Source of the DNA: Clitopilus passeckerianus
Lineage: Eukaryota > Basidiomycota > Agaricomycetes > Agaricales > Entolomataceae
Length of the DNA: 64,000 bases
Assembly (NCBI GenBank): GCA_944990035.1
Contig: CALYLX010000066.1
Location: 62,001-126,000 of the forward strand
Direction: 5' to 3'
Shown here: positions 10,996-22,681 of the stretch, piece by piece
How positions within the stretch are numbered: position 1 is the first letter of the stretch
Layout of the letters: each line of letters starts with the position of its first letter
Translations under genes and position numbers: made by a program
The notes under the pieces: generated by a model
The model's input: only the letters and a program-made list of their open reading frames with translations
Databases searched by the model: none
What the model was told of the DNA's origin: nothing

Positions 10996-13900
10996 ATGGC
11001 TAGCTCAAAGCTCTCAGTTCTCGCTCTCGCTCATCCCCTCATCCTCCTACCCCATTCTCGCTTCACAATACCTGTCTCACAGCCCATCGGCGAGGCTATA
11101 TTATCGCTCATCGACGAGTCGGATACACTCCCAGTCATTGCAGCAATACCTGTAACGAATCCGACGTCTGATAATTCGACCCCGGTGCTTTCCGAGTGGG
11201 GGACAGCAGCTCGTGTATTACGTCTCATTAAACCAACAGTCCGTAATCCGCGACAGCCATATCTTGTATCTCTCCACGGCCTCACTCGAGTTCGCCTCAT
11301 CGCACCCGGAGATCCATCTATAATAGCAGCAGAAGGAAAAGGATATTTGCCTTTACTCGATGTGGAGTATCCCCCAGCAGAACGCACACCATCAAGGGAG
11401 GTGGTCGAGAAGTTCAAGCTTGCCGCCCTCAAACTCCTCGATAGGCTTGCTCGAGATTCCACTCAGCAAGCTAAGAAGGATACCTACAACAAGATTGCTG
11501 GAATGCTGGAAGATCTCACAAGTTCTCGGGCACCTTGGATGTCCGACGTTCTTATTGGCAGCGTTAATGGAGAATACAATGATAAACTTGGTGAGTTCTA
11601 TTCATTCAATTTTAGGTTCGTATTCATCATTGATGTATTTTTCTTCAGCTATTTTGAGCACTCAGGACGCCGATGCTCGAGTCAAACTAGCGACCGAAAT
11701 CTTCATGAAGCAGACTTCTATCTCTGAGGTTTCGAAGAAGATCGCGAGTGCAGTTGATGAATCCCTTTCCAAGCAACAAAAAGAGTTTTTCCTGCGCCAA
11801 CAACTAGCCGCAATCCAACGCGAGCTAAATACGCTCACACGACCCTCACAAAGCACTAATGGCCCCGGCGGAACGGAAGGACCAAGTGGCTCGTCGGAGC
11901 TGGAAGATGATGAACAGCAAGAAGCTGATGATTTGGCTGAGTTGAAACGAAGGATTCTAGCTATGGAAGAGGGCTCAGAAGAGCGTAAGATGGGCGTACG
12001 GGAATGGAGAAGATTAAAGCGAATCCCTCAAGGTAGTGTTGAGCATGGAGTGATCAGGACATACGTAAGCCTTTCCACATGCCGGCCAGTGCCACGAAGG
12101 CAGCTTCCTAATATGCTTTTGACAGCTGGAATGGTTAACTGCTATACCTTGGCCAAATTCAACTCCCATTCCCTCGTCGTCGACTGCCCAAGCTGAGGTT
12201 CATGCACCTGTCAAGGACAGAGCATTCCTCGCAAATGCCAGGACTCAGCTTGATTCCGACCATTTTGGTCTAGAGAAGATAAAGAAGCGATTGATCGAAT
12301 ACCTAGCCGTGGTTCGACTGAAGGAGATTAATGCTGAGAGAGAGGCAAGGGCCCAACAACAGCAGATTGCTTCACTTGAAAGCCAGCTAACTATCAAGGA
12401 CGAAAAGACTTCCTTGCAGACGGCCGTCATTCCTTATACAGGGCCGCCAGCCCAGCCAAAGGTCTCTCCCCTTCGATCAAACATGAAGATGAACAGGAAC
12501 AAGAAGGGCGTCAAGGGACCAATCCTCTTGTACGTGATTACCTTCACTTTAAAATCGCCTTCTTCCATCTAACAACATGACAGGTTCGTTGGACCTCCCG
12601 GTACTGGAAAGACTTCCCTCGGCCAATCTATAGCCAAAGCGCTAGGTCGCCCCTTCCAACGTATTTCTCTGGGAGGCGTCCGCGATGAGGCTGAGATCAG
12701 AGGTCACCGGCGAACATATGTCGCTAGTGGCCCTGGCTTGATTGTCCAAGCCCTTCGAAAGGCTGGAAGTCTGGACGCTGTGGTGTTGCTGTAAGCTCTT
12801 ATACGAAATTTCGTATGTCTTCTCTGCTTGAAATATGGCCCTTTTTGCAGCGATGAGATCGATAAGATTGGGCAGAACAACTTCCATGGTGATCCCGGTG
12901 CTGCTTTGCTGGAGGTCCTGGACCCTGAACAGAATCACACCTTCAACGTGGGTTTACCCATTCCTTCCAGCACTCTGCCGAAACCTGACTCTATGCAGGA
13001 CCATTATGTCAACGTCCCCATTGATCTGAGTCAAGTTCTGTTCATTTGTACTGCAAACTCCCTAGAAACGATTTCTGCACCTCTACTTGACAGATGCGAG
13101 GTTGTCCAGCTTTCTGGTGAGACTAATTCCTCCACCGTTCAAGCTGGGCGCTAATCCAGGTCTAGGGTATACATATGACGAGAAGATGCACATTGCTCGC
13201 CGCTTCCTTCTCCCGAAGCAACTGCAGGCCAACGGTCTTGACGAGTCTCACATAACAATCACCGAACCCGCCTTGTTACACATTGCCACTCGCTATACAC
13301 GCGAAGCTGGTGTCCGTAGTCTCGAGAGAGCCATCGGTGGTGTCGTGCGTTACAAGGCAGTTGAATGGGCAGAGTTTATGGACCAAAGCGATGAAGCCCA
13401 AGATGATGGCAAGGATGCCGGCGCGGTGGTTATTACTCAAGGACCAAATGCGAATGGGAGGAATACCTATAGAAGAGTCGTAGAAGAGCACGAGATCGAG
13501 AAGATTCTCGGAGTTGCTAGATGGGACGGCGAGGAGAGGGAAAGGGAAGAAAGACGAGGTGTCGTGTATGGGTTGGTCGTTATGGGCCAGGGTGAAGGCG
13601 GCATCCTACCAGTGGAGACTATTGTCGTCCCAGGCAGTGGCCGGCTCAAGCTCACCGGAAGCTTGGGAGAGGTAAGATGTATCTTTATGATTTCGTTCCT
13701 GATGGCTTACCATTCGCCCCCAGGTGATCAAGGAGAGCGGCGAGCTGGCCCTGAGTTGGGTCAAGACCCATGCATATGAGCTGCGTGTTACGAACACCCA
13801 CACCCAAGACCCGTTGAAGGTTCCGGACCCAATTGACATCCACTTACATCTTCCATCGGGAGCCCAGAAGAAGGATGGCCCAAGCGCTGGCATTGCCATG

Positions 13901-14336
13901 GTACAAAAGATACCTACTTCATCTGCGAATATAGCTGATAGTGTCATGTTTGCAGGTTTGTGCCTTCGTCTCCCTTCTGACTGGGGCGTGTGTACCAACA
14001 AACATTGCAATGACCGGTGAGATTACACTGCGTGGACGTGTCACTCCCGTTGGTGGTATCAAGGAAAAGGTCCGGTCTTCTCAATCTCTCATCCTTATAT
14101 TATATTTGATTCTAACCGAGAGTCTCCAGGTGCTTGGTGCACATCGGGCACAGATCACCAAAGTTATCCTCCCATGGGCAAACCGCAAAGACGTTGAACA
14201 CGATGTAGCACTGGAAATCAGAAACGAAATGGAGTTCGTTTTCGTACGCACTGTCAGAGAAGCCCTTGATGCGGCGTTTGGGAAGAACACTCTTGGGTGG
14301 AGGAGAGAGGCAGTCCTCATGGAGAGTCGTCTTTAA
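10996..14336 (+). CDS. Peroxisomal Lon protease homolog
   Basis: An ATP-dependent protease of about 950 residues in about ten exons. The first in-frame ATG is at 10996 ([19 protein letters not shown]), which opens directly into the Lon substrate-binding domain. The AAA+ module shows Walker [10 protein letters not shown] (about 12594), Walker B VVLLDEIDKIG (split by an intron near 12793) and the sensor region [11 protein letters not shown]. The protease domain has the catalytic serine in [11 protein letters not shown] (about 13870) and the catalytic lysine in GGIKEKVLGAHRA, interrupted by an intron at 14070. The protein ends in SRL, a canonical PTS1, and has no mitochondrial presequence. It is therefore the peroxisomal Lon2/Pln1 type, which degrades misfolded or oxidised matrix proteins, and not the mitochondrial Pim1 type. 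Confidence 0.92.
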
Positions 14337-14957
14337 GTGGTCCAAGCACGATTTTGACCGTGGTAGCTTGCTTTCAAATGTTGTATTATCAGAGTTTTGT
14401 TTTCGCTGTAAAACTTTATTTGTATACTATTTGTGTGCCATCGATTCATCGGAAGCGCTGTCGCTTCTCGGACATATCTTCTCGCAGTTGACCAGAACCG
14501 ATGGCAGGCTATTTTGAAGTTTAATGGACAGCAAAAATTGGGCCAGACCAAGCTCTGTCCAAATTCGTTTGCCATTCACTGGTCCCCTGATTGGCCCAGG
14601 GTTATTCGACCTTTGCCACAATCACCATCGCTGTCATGAACATGAAATCTACTGTTCAGCCCCTTATGGAGCAGAAGAACCCCTTGGCTTCCCAGATTAT
14701 CAGTACAGTTTCCTTGATGCTTTCACGATATGTCTCGGCTGGTATGTTCGCGGAGCTTCTAGCTGGGTCCCTTTGATCATGTTCGTGATTAGTGCGTTTT
14801 GTAGAAAAGCATCTGACCATTGACAAGGCATGAACTTCCATCACAGGAGGTAGGCTATTTAAGGCGTCAATCAGCTTATCAGCCTCTTAAGCTCACCTCT
14901 GTCTCAGAACGCTCGTAAGATACAGCAAGATTTTGCCAACGTACTCTAGGATTTAGA
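14337..14957. other. Intergenic region
   Basis: About 620 bases lie between the Lon gene and the first GMC gene. Short open frames occur on both strands with no recognisable domain. It probably contains the Lon 3' UTR and the GMC promoter. Confidence 0.45.
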
Positions 14958-17663
14958 ATGATAACCTCCAACGGCGCTGAGCTCAACAACAAATCCTTCG
15001 ACTTCGTTATCGTTGGTGGAGGGGTGAGCTATCTCTATGAACTTCTGATGGAAATGCCCGTAAACTGAATGACAATCCTTTAAGACTGCAGGTCTCGCCC
15101 TGGCTGGTCGACTATCGGAGGATCCATCCATCACAGTTCTTGTTCTTGAAGCCGGAGAGAATACAGTGGGAGATCCCAAGGTCGCTATTCCTACACAATT
15201 TGGCTTGTCTCTTGGTGACCCCAAGGTAGCTATCCTTCTATTGATTGGATGTACTGTAACTCATGGGTCTTGTAGTACGACTGGGGCTTTGCAACCACCA
15301 AACAGAAGCATTCAAATGACAAGCAGATCGGGTGGTCTCGCGGCAAAGGCCTTGGTATGTATCAGAGCCCCAATCACCTTACCTTACCCGTACAACCCAA
15401 CTCATCGCATCCCCATTTAGGTGGTAGCTCCTCCGTTAACTTCTATGTTTGGGTCAAACCGCCTGCCGCAGACATAGACGCTTTCGAAAAACTTGGAAAC
15501 CCTGGTTGGAACTGGAAGTCATTTGCCGAGTACTCCAAGAAGTCAGAAACGTAAGTACGACTCTCATCTGAATAAGACATGCCATGAACCCCTTCGTTTA
15601 GCTTCTCCCCTGCGGATGAGGAACAATGCAAAGTCTACCCACACACCTACGATCCCAAGTTACGAGGAACCAGCGGACCCATACAAGTCACGATCCCCTC
15701 GCACGTGCATACGGTCGACAAGCTCTTTAGCAAAACCCTCACCAACTTGGGCGTTAGGACAATTGCTGACCCATACGGGGGAGATGTGCGCAATTCCTCG
15801 AGATCTATCCCCCCTGCTTTACTAAAGTCATGGCGATAATAGATTAGTGGAGCTTGGATATGCCCCTCAAACCTTGACCGCAAGACGTGGACACGATCCT
15901 ATTCTGCCACCGGATACCTGATTCCTGTGGGGGATCGGCCAAATCTAACGGTGAGGTTATACAATGTGATACACGAATTAGCTCTAATCTTTACAAAGGT
16001 TGTTACTGGGGCTTTTGTCTCACGCGTTTTGTTTGCCGGTGGCTCGAGCGAAAACCTGGTTGCCAGCGGTGTAGAGTTTCTTCAAGACGGGCAGAAGTAT
16101 ATTGTACAGGCTGGGAAGGAGGTTGTTCTGTCTGCTGGGTCAGTCCTCCCAATCATGTGCACGGCGCGCTGGCCGACTAACGGGGGTGTAGGACAATCAA
16201 GAGCCCACAGATTCTTGAGTTATCTGGCATCGGACAGCCTGAAGTACTTAAGAAGCTTGGTGTAGATGTCAAGGTTGATTTGCCGGGCGTCGGGGAGAAC
16301 GTGCAGGATCACACGTTAGTGGGGCTGACCTACGAATTAAATCCAGAGGATAAGCACCAGACCTTCGACCTTCTGCGAGATGCCGAAGTCGCAAAGGTTC
16401 AACTCGGACTCCAGTAGGCATCGTCTCATCTATCAAGTCTCCACCTTGCTTAAACTCCCTTGCAGCGCTGAAGGCAAAGGGTTGTTCACACATGGCATCA
16501 CGGCCTATTCATATCTTCCTTACGCTATCATCGACCCGGAGGGCACGGATAGATACATTGCTGCTGCTGAAAAGCAAGCTGACCAGATGAAAGCTGTTCC
16601 CAACCCCGCCCCCGGTCTTGCCGAACAACTTGACATACAGCTGGCTACTATACGAGACCCAAATTTGCCAGATGCCCAGGTCGTCGCCTTCCCAGGACTG
16701 TTCTCGTTGACCGGTCAGTCGGACGTGCTGGTCAATCAATCCAATCACTCCAACTCATATATGTTCTGCCCACAGTCACTCCCGAACCAGGCAAGACATA
16801 CCTGTCATTGCTCTGCTTCTTGCAACACCCTTTCTCCCGCGGAACCATTGTATGCAACCGTATCTTGATTATTAGATGCTCTGCTCACAGTTCATTCGCC
16901 GTCAGCATGCCAGTACTAACAATCCAGCGGATCATCCTGAGATCGATCCCCACTACTATGAACAAGATATCGGTACGTTCTAGGTTCCTCCGCCGTTGTT
17001 ATTTCTAAACCTCTGCCTTTTAGATCTGGAAAATCTTGTGCAGCAACTCAAATTTATTCGCCGCATTGCGGCAACTGAGCCGCTGAAGTCCGGAATTGCT
17101 GGTGCCGAGATTGAGCCTGGCCCTCAATGCGACACTGACGAGAAGTTGAGAGGTATGTAGCCCGCCTTTGTGATTGACTGAAACTTACCTGCATATGCCA
17201 GAGTTTGTCAAAAATAACAACATCAGTGCATGGCGTGAGTGAATGATCCCTGGCGATTCGTGATATGTCTAAATCTATACGTAGACGCTATCGGGTCATG
17301 TTCAATGCTGCCTCGCGAGAAGAATGGTGTCGTAGACCCCGAACTCAAGGCATGATTCTTGTTACCGCATTGTGATCCCACCTCATTAACTGACCTCACC
17401 AATAGGTGTACGGAACCGCCAACCTCCGCGTCGTCGATATTTCAATTGCACCACTCCACTTCGCTGCGCATACCCAAAGTAAGCAACCCCTTCTAGAGTA
17501 CTCCCCTTCGTGAGTCTGATCCATGATATGATTCTAGCTACTGCATACGTGGTCGGGGAAAAGGGTTTGAACACCATAATTCAGTGTGGCTAATCTGTGC
17601 TGATTGGGCTTCTTTCTAGCCGCTGACATTATCCGCGCCGCTCATGGGCTGAAGGGCAATTAA
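14958..17663 (+). CDS. GMC oxidoreductase (FAD-dependent alcohol oxidase/dehydrogenase type), intact copy
   Basis: The ATG at 14958 gives MITSNGAELNNKSFDFVIVGGG. Removing the intron after GGG restores the FAD-binding Rossmann motif VGGGTAGLALAGRL, followed by VLVLEAGEN. Next come the GMC signature SRGKGLGGSSSVNFYVW, the second GMC signature TIKSPQILELSGIG, and a C-terminal catalytic block AWHAIGSCSML with PLHFAAHTQTTAYVVGEKA up to the TAA at 17661-17663. About a dozen introns are needed and all phases agree, giving roughly 600 residues. No signal peptide is visible, so it is probably intracellular. Family members oxidise alcohols or sugars, and the specificity cannot be read here. A tandem decayed copy follows about 0.9 kb downstream with the same intron positions. 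Confidence 0.88.
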
Positions 17664-18552
17664 GACGTTGAAAACCCATTGAATAAACTCTCGCAGACAG
17701 AATTTTCCGCATCCATGTTCATACCCGCTTCGAGTCCGCCAATATAATGTTTTCCCATCAAACTTGGCTTACACAGAAGCCAGGGCCCAGAGTTACTTCT
17801 ATTCGCGGAACTCGCCATGTCAAGGACAACTGAGATAGATGGGCTATTGCTGGTCCAAAAGCATTTGGGCCGAACGTCGCCAAAACCCTGAAGAGGCAAC
17901 GGAAGAAGCATTGTGCCCTTGTTTTTCCTTGTCGTGTACTGCCATGCGTGCTCGCCGTTCCATCTTCCTGTAAATGGTACTGTAGTACTCATCGGCCGTC
18001 CTCGCATGGTGATCCAGTGTTGACTTGGCGCTGGCTCCCACCATCCTAAGGGATTGGTGGTTGTTCTAGCCCTTGTTTGGCAACCCAGATTCCTTTTCTG
18101 GAAGAAACCTCCCACTGACTCGAACTCCCACTAGCATGACTTGACATATTCCTCCACTCCAACTTCAAGAGCAGGAAATTGAAGCTCTTCCAAAATATCT
18201 TTGCCTCCGTCAAAGTGCAGCTTACAGCTCTGAACGTGGACCTTATCTACCCCAAAAAATCTAGCCAATCTTTCGCCATAACTTGAAGACTCAAACGGGA
18301 ACTGCTCCAACAACTGTTGTCTATATACTCCGGGCCTCAAAGGCTTGAGGTTTCGCGGCGACGGTCGGTCGGCTGTGCTTGGAAATTTAGTCACGCTTTC
18401 TCTCCTCATCTGCCGTCAGCACGGCTAGACTTCCTTCTATGGCGGGATGTATAGCTTATCTACCGGCCAATGGATACCACTTAAGTGTTAGGAACAATGG
18501 GCCGCCACGGAACCTCAGCTAATACCTCCCGTATCAACCCCAATATCTACCA
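17664..18552. other. Region between the two GMC copies; possible minus-strand gene remnant
   Basis: About 890 bases. The minus strand has two neighbouring open stretches, 18409-18131 (MRRESVTKFPSTADRPSP) and 18115-17660, with an alternative frame reading DEYYSTIYRKMERRA. The composition is protein-like but I recognise no family. No clean splice join with a consistent frame was found. It may be a small hypothetical gene or a relic. Confidence 0.25.
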
Positions 18553-21242
18553 ATGATCATATCCAACGGCGCCGAACTAGTCGCGGGCCAGGTCTTTGAC
18601 TTCATCGTAGTCGATGGAGGGGTAAGTTGCTCTCTGATGTAATGAATGTGGTGTCGCTAGGGTTTACTGTGCTTTCTGTAGACCGTGGTTCTTACCTTAG
18701 CTGCTCGTCTTTCTGGAGAATTATCCGCCACTGTGGTTGTTCTCGAAGCCGGAGAGAACACCGTCGGAGATCCGAAGATCGCTAGTCCTACACAATTTGG
18801 CTCGGTTTTCGGCGACACCAAGGTTGGATGGTTGTATCCTCTGATCTACTTTATACTGACACTCAAAATTTCTCAGTATGACTGGGGCTTCAAGACAGCC
18901 GAACAGAAGTGTTCGAATAGAACAGAGATCCATGGAATCGTGGCAAAGGGCTGGGTATAAGCTCAGACCAACCATTGTATGACTCCTCTAATACGTTGTT
19001 CATCCCTGTAGGTGGTAGCTTTTCCATCAACTTTTACGCCTGGGTCAAGCCACCTGCGGCAGACACGGATGCATTCGAGAAGCTTGGAAATCTGGGTGGA
19101 ATTGGGCTTCACTCGTGAAATATTCTAAGAAATCCGAAACGTACGCAAGCCAGGCAGCGAATCGTCATATCTCTCATTGAATTATTAAACTCAGTTTTTC
19201 TCCCGCTGACAAGGAACAAATTGATCTGTACCCCCATTGCCACGACCCTCCGTTACACCGGACGTCTGGATTCCTCAACATGTTCATACAGTCGACACGC
19301 TCTTTACTCAGACACTTTCTAAAATGGGAGTTAGGTCGATATCTGATCCTCATGGTGGAAACGTGGGTCCATCTCCGCATCCTTGGTCTTTCATCTTACT
19401 GACGTTTCTTCAGATTAGCGGGTTTTGGGTTTCCCCTGCCAACCTCGACCGCAAGACATGGGCCCGGTCCTATCTAACCACTGGTTACCTTATGCCTGTC
19501 CAGTACAGGTTCAACCTTACAGTAGGATTACGGTTGGATGTGGATCGCAAACTTCGCTGACACGGATGAAGGTTGTCGCGAGTGCATTCGTCTCCCATGT
19601 CTTATTCTCCGATAATAATCCTGGTCACGATCAAGTTGCAAGCGGCGTAGAGTTTATTCAGGATGGGTAGAAATACATCATTCATGCCGGAAAGGAAGTC
19701 ATCCTATCCGCTGGGTAAGTGGTATATATCTGCGCCACAGAATATCGTCACTAACCAACGGGACAGGACGATTAAGAGCCCCCAAATTTTCGAGTTATCA
19801 GGGATAGGGCGTCCAGAGATTCTGAAAGAGCTGGGGGTTGAGACCAAGGTCGAACTGCCAGGAGCTGGAGAGAACGTCCAGGACCATGTTCTGGTTGGCG
19901 TGATCCACGAACTGAACCAAGCCGATGGACACAAAACTCTTGATCTTCTGCAGAATGCCAACTTCGCAAGCGCTCAATCGAACCTTCATTACGCACGCTT
20001 TCTCCTCTCTCTTCCTGACGTAACCTGAAGTCTATATGTAGTGCCGAAGGAAAAGGCATGTTTAGACACGGCATAACGGCCGTTTCATACCTACCTATGG
20101 CTACTGCCAACCTGACCGGAGTCGATGAATACGTTACTGCAGCCGAGAACCAAGTTGAAGCAATGAGGGCACTTCCAGACTTGGCTCCAGGACTCGTAGA
20201 GCAGCTCGAAATTCAACTAGCCTATATACGGGATCCAGTCTTGCCAGATACTGAGATCGTTGCCTTCCCCGGGTTGTTCTCAGCGAGCCGTACGATCTGC
20301 CCTCTGAGCTGGACCCTTGAATCTGAACTGACCAACTATCTCCACTCAAACCTGAGCTGGGAAAGACATACTTGACGATGATGGCATTCTTACAACCTCC
20401 GGTCTCTCGCGGTAGTATCGTGAGTTACAACCATCTTGCTTGGAATAGATGTTTACAAACCTTCTCAGCATGCAACTACGACCAATCCTCTAGATGACCC
20501 TGAAATTGACCCACATTACTATGAACGCGATATTGGTACGGTCAGAGTATCATCTCTTGTATTTTTCCGGTGCTTACCGGAAATCTCCAGACATGGAGTG
20601 CATGGTTCAGCAGGTCAAATTGATCCGTCGTGCCGTTACGACTGACCCCTTGAAGTCTGCCCTTGCTGGTGCTGAATTTGAGCCTGGCCCACAATGCGAG
20701 ACGGTTGAGCAGCTGTGAGGTATGGTTTTGGTGTTGGCAACGAATAGCAATTGATTAAACTGATGGCTTCTGTCAGAATTCATCAAAGATACCACTCTCA
20801 CCTCTTGGCGTAAGTGACTAAACCCTCAACGCAAGGATATTACCCACCTACATCCGAATAGATGCCATTGGATCGTGCTCAATGTACTCTCGAGACAAGA
20901 ACGACGTTGTGGATCCAGAACCCAAAGTTAGATCCTCTGGGTTTGGAAGCATTTCAATTTTGCTCGAACCTTGACAAACAGGTATATGGTACTGCCAACC
21001 TCCGTGTTGTGGACCCTTCAATTGCGCCACTCCACTTCGCCGCACATACCCAAAGTAAGCAGGGTTTTTCTATCTTTGTTTGAACGCGTTACCGAACTCA
21101 GCCTTGCTTGCTTAGCTACCGCCTACGTTATTGGAGAGAAAGGTACGGATAATACGAAGCAACACCTCAGTTCTCTGCTGACAATATTCGTTTCGTAGCT
21201 GCCGACATCATTCGTGCCGCTCATGAGCTCAAGGGAAATTAG
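18553..21242 (+). pseudogene. GMC oxidoreductase, decayed tandem copy
   Basis: It aligns along its whole length to the intact GMC gene upstream, with matching intron positions, from MIISNGAELV at 18553 to AADIIRAAHELKGN at the TAG 21240-21242. It carries several independent lesions. The FAD motif GGGTAG reads DGGTVV, with the change to GAT at 18613-18615. There are 1-base losses near 18931 and near 19096, each needed to restore the frame (WNRGKGLGG and GWNWASLVKYSKKSE). In-frame stops occur at 19668-19670 (TAG where the paralogue has CAG) and 20715-20717 (TGA where it has AGA). A splice donor near 19990 has lost its GT, and an acceptor near 20345 has lost its AG. It cannot encode an active flavoenzyme. 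Confidence 0.9.
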
Positions 21243-22681
21243 GTGATGGAATCTTAGTCAAACAACGGATAGTTCTCTCAAGAGGTCTCGGGTACAATGG
21301 AGTCATTCGATATCATTAGACGACCTAATACAACAGAGAACCACAAAGACCTTGGCTTTCTCAGTTATTGTTGTAAGGAGAAATCATACTTGCACCCGGA
21401 CACGTCTGTGTACCATTTCCATCAGACAAGAACAAGTCAGGAGGGATAGTGCCTCCATTCTTTGCGTGCACTCGATGCTCGAGGAGTTGCTATCGGGAAT
21501 AGACAAGGAACTAAGCCCTCAGGAAAAGTACCGGATAAACCATGTGTACACCTTACTTTATTCGGGACTGAGTGGGTTTGGCAGGTGAACATGGTACATA
21601 TACATGACCAAGAGATCCGTTGTTTCCCTCAGCGAAAATTGTGGCTGGTCCACATCGTCAGATGATGAATTCGCTTGCTATTACGGCACGCGGTGGAGCA
21701 TGAACGGTGAGAGCTTGACGTCTCGTTTATAGTAGCCTCCAGAAATTTAACCGCCTTATGCACAGTCCTGTTGAGAATAAGAGGTGGTACAAGAGTTTCG
21801 GGCCCGTAAGAACTGTGGCGTAACTGTTACCTTGTTAGGATTCGCAGTGCAAATCATTGGAGAGAGACGCGTCGGGATGAGCAACTGCGCAGAAGGCGAT
21901 TCGAACCCACCTACACCGTTCGAGGACTTCATATCCAAAAGAAGCCATGAATTAGCCTTGGGTGTGGGAGCGGCCCGGGGAACGTTAGCGAGTCTTCTGA
22001 CATTGCCGATAATGAATTCCATGGTTCTTAGTGGGTTCGCCACGGCAACCCCAAAAAACATTCCACTTTGTTGGAGGAAATACACAGGGGTCACGAGTCC
22101 GATAAGTCCGGTGACACTGGGTTTGGATAGAGCGCGTTCTGAACGATCGCATGGTGAAAGCGCCGCCACCAAACCTGGTTCTTCGGTAGTCGGTCCATGG
22201 TGATAGAAACTGTATGGTTGGATCGCATCATGGGAACATATTCGAGAAAATTGGACGTTTCTATGCATATAGATCCAAGCTTTGATGAGGTTAACTCTGT
22301 AAACCCACATGCTGCATCGAGGATAAACTAGAAAAGTGACGAGATAGCGCAGAGTATACGGTCAGATGAGTCTTGGTTACAACGTTCTGGAAATGGAAAA
22401 GAAAGCGCGTTGCATCGATATCGACGTCGTTGAGAGAGAAGTCGCTGATTAAGAGCCCGACTTTACGGCCGAATGAGCGAATGGTGCTCATGAAGAAGTG
22501 ATAACCGTCAGGGTGCATGGCAGTCGCGTGGACTCAAAAGGCGGGAAGCCGCCATTATGTAAGCGCATCAATGATCTTTTTCGCTTCTTTCTCCCCGCGT
22601 GGATGACAGTCGGGCTTGTTCATATCAAAATGCGTATAAGAAGAGACTAGCACGACCAACTCCAATTCGCCACCCCCTACG
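21243..22681. other. Long intergenic region with one doubtful minus-strand ORF pair
   Basis: About 1.4 kb lies between the GMC pseudogene and the beta-glucosidase. On the minus strand, 22518-22310 (MHPDGYHFFMSTIRSFG) and 22310-21756 form two adjacent open stretches that could be a spliced hypothetical gene. The second has a hydrophobic stretch, TGLIGLVTPVYFL. The plus strand is also open at 21784-22203, so coding cannot be settled. A sequence resembling a tRNA T-arm on the minus strand near 21898-21915 does not fold properly. Confidence 0.25.
22635..22640 (+). promoter_or_regulatory. TATA-like element of the beta-glucosidase gene
   Basis: The hexamer tataag lies 41 bases before the ATG at 22682. 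The position suits a TATA box with a very short leader, as is common in inducible fungal cellulase-type genes. Confidence 0.4.

Noticed and set aside
21890..21950. Possible minus-strand tRNA: T-arm-like GGGTTCGAATC and a CTTC/GAAG hairpin upstream
   Set aside because: The T-stem does not pair (G opposite G at the second position), the anticodon loop would have 10 bases and no acceptor stem closes.
21784..22203. 139-codon plus-strand open frame between the GMC pseudogene and the beta-glucosidase
   Set aside because: No family pattern, and the opposite strand is open in parallel. The composition alone explains it.
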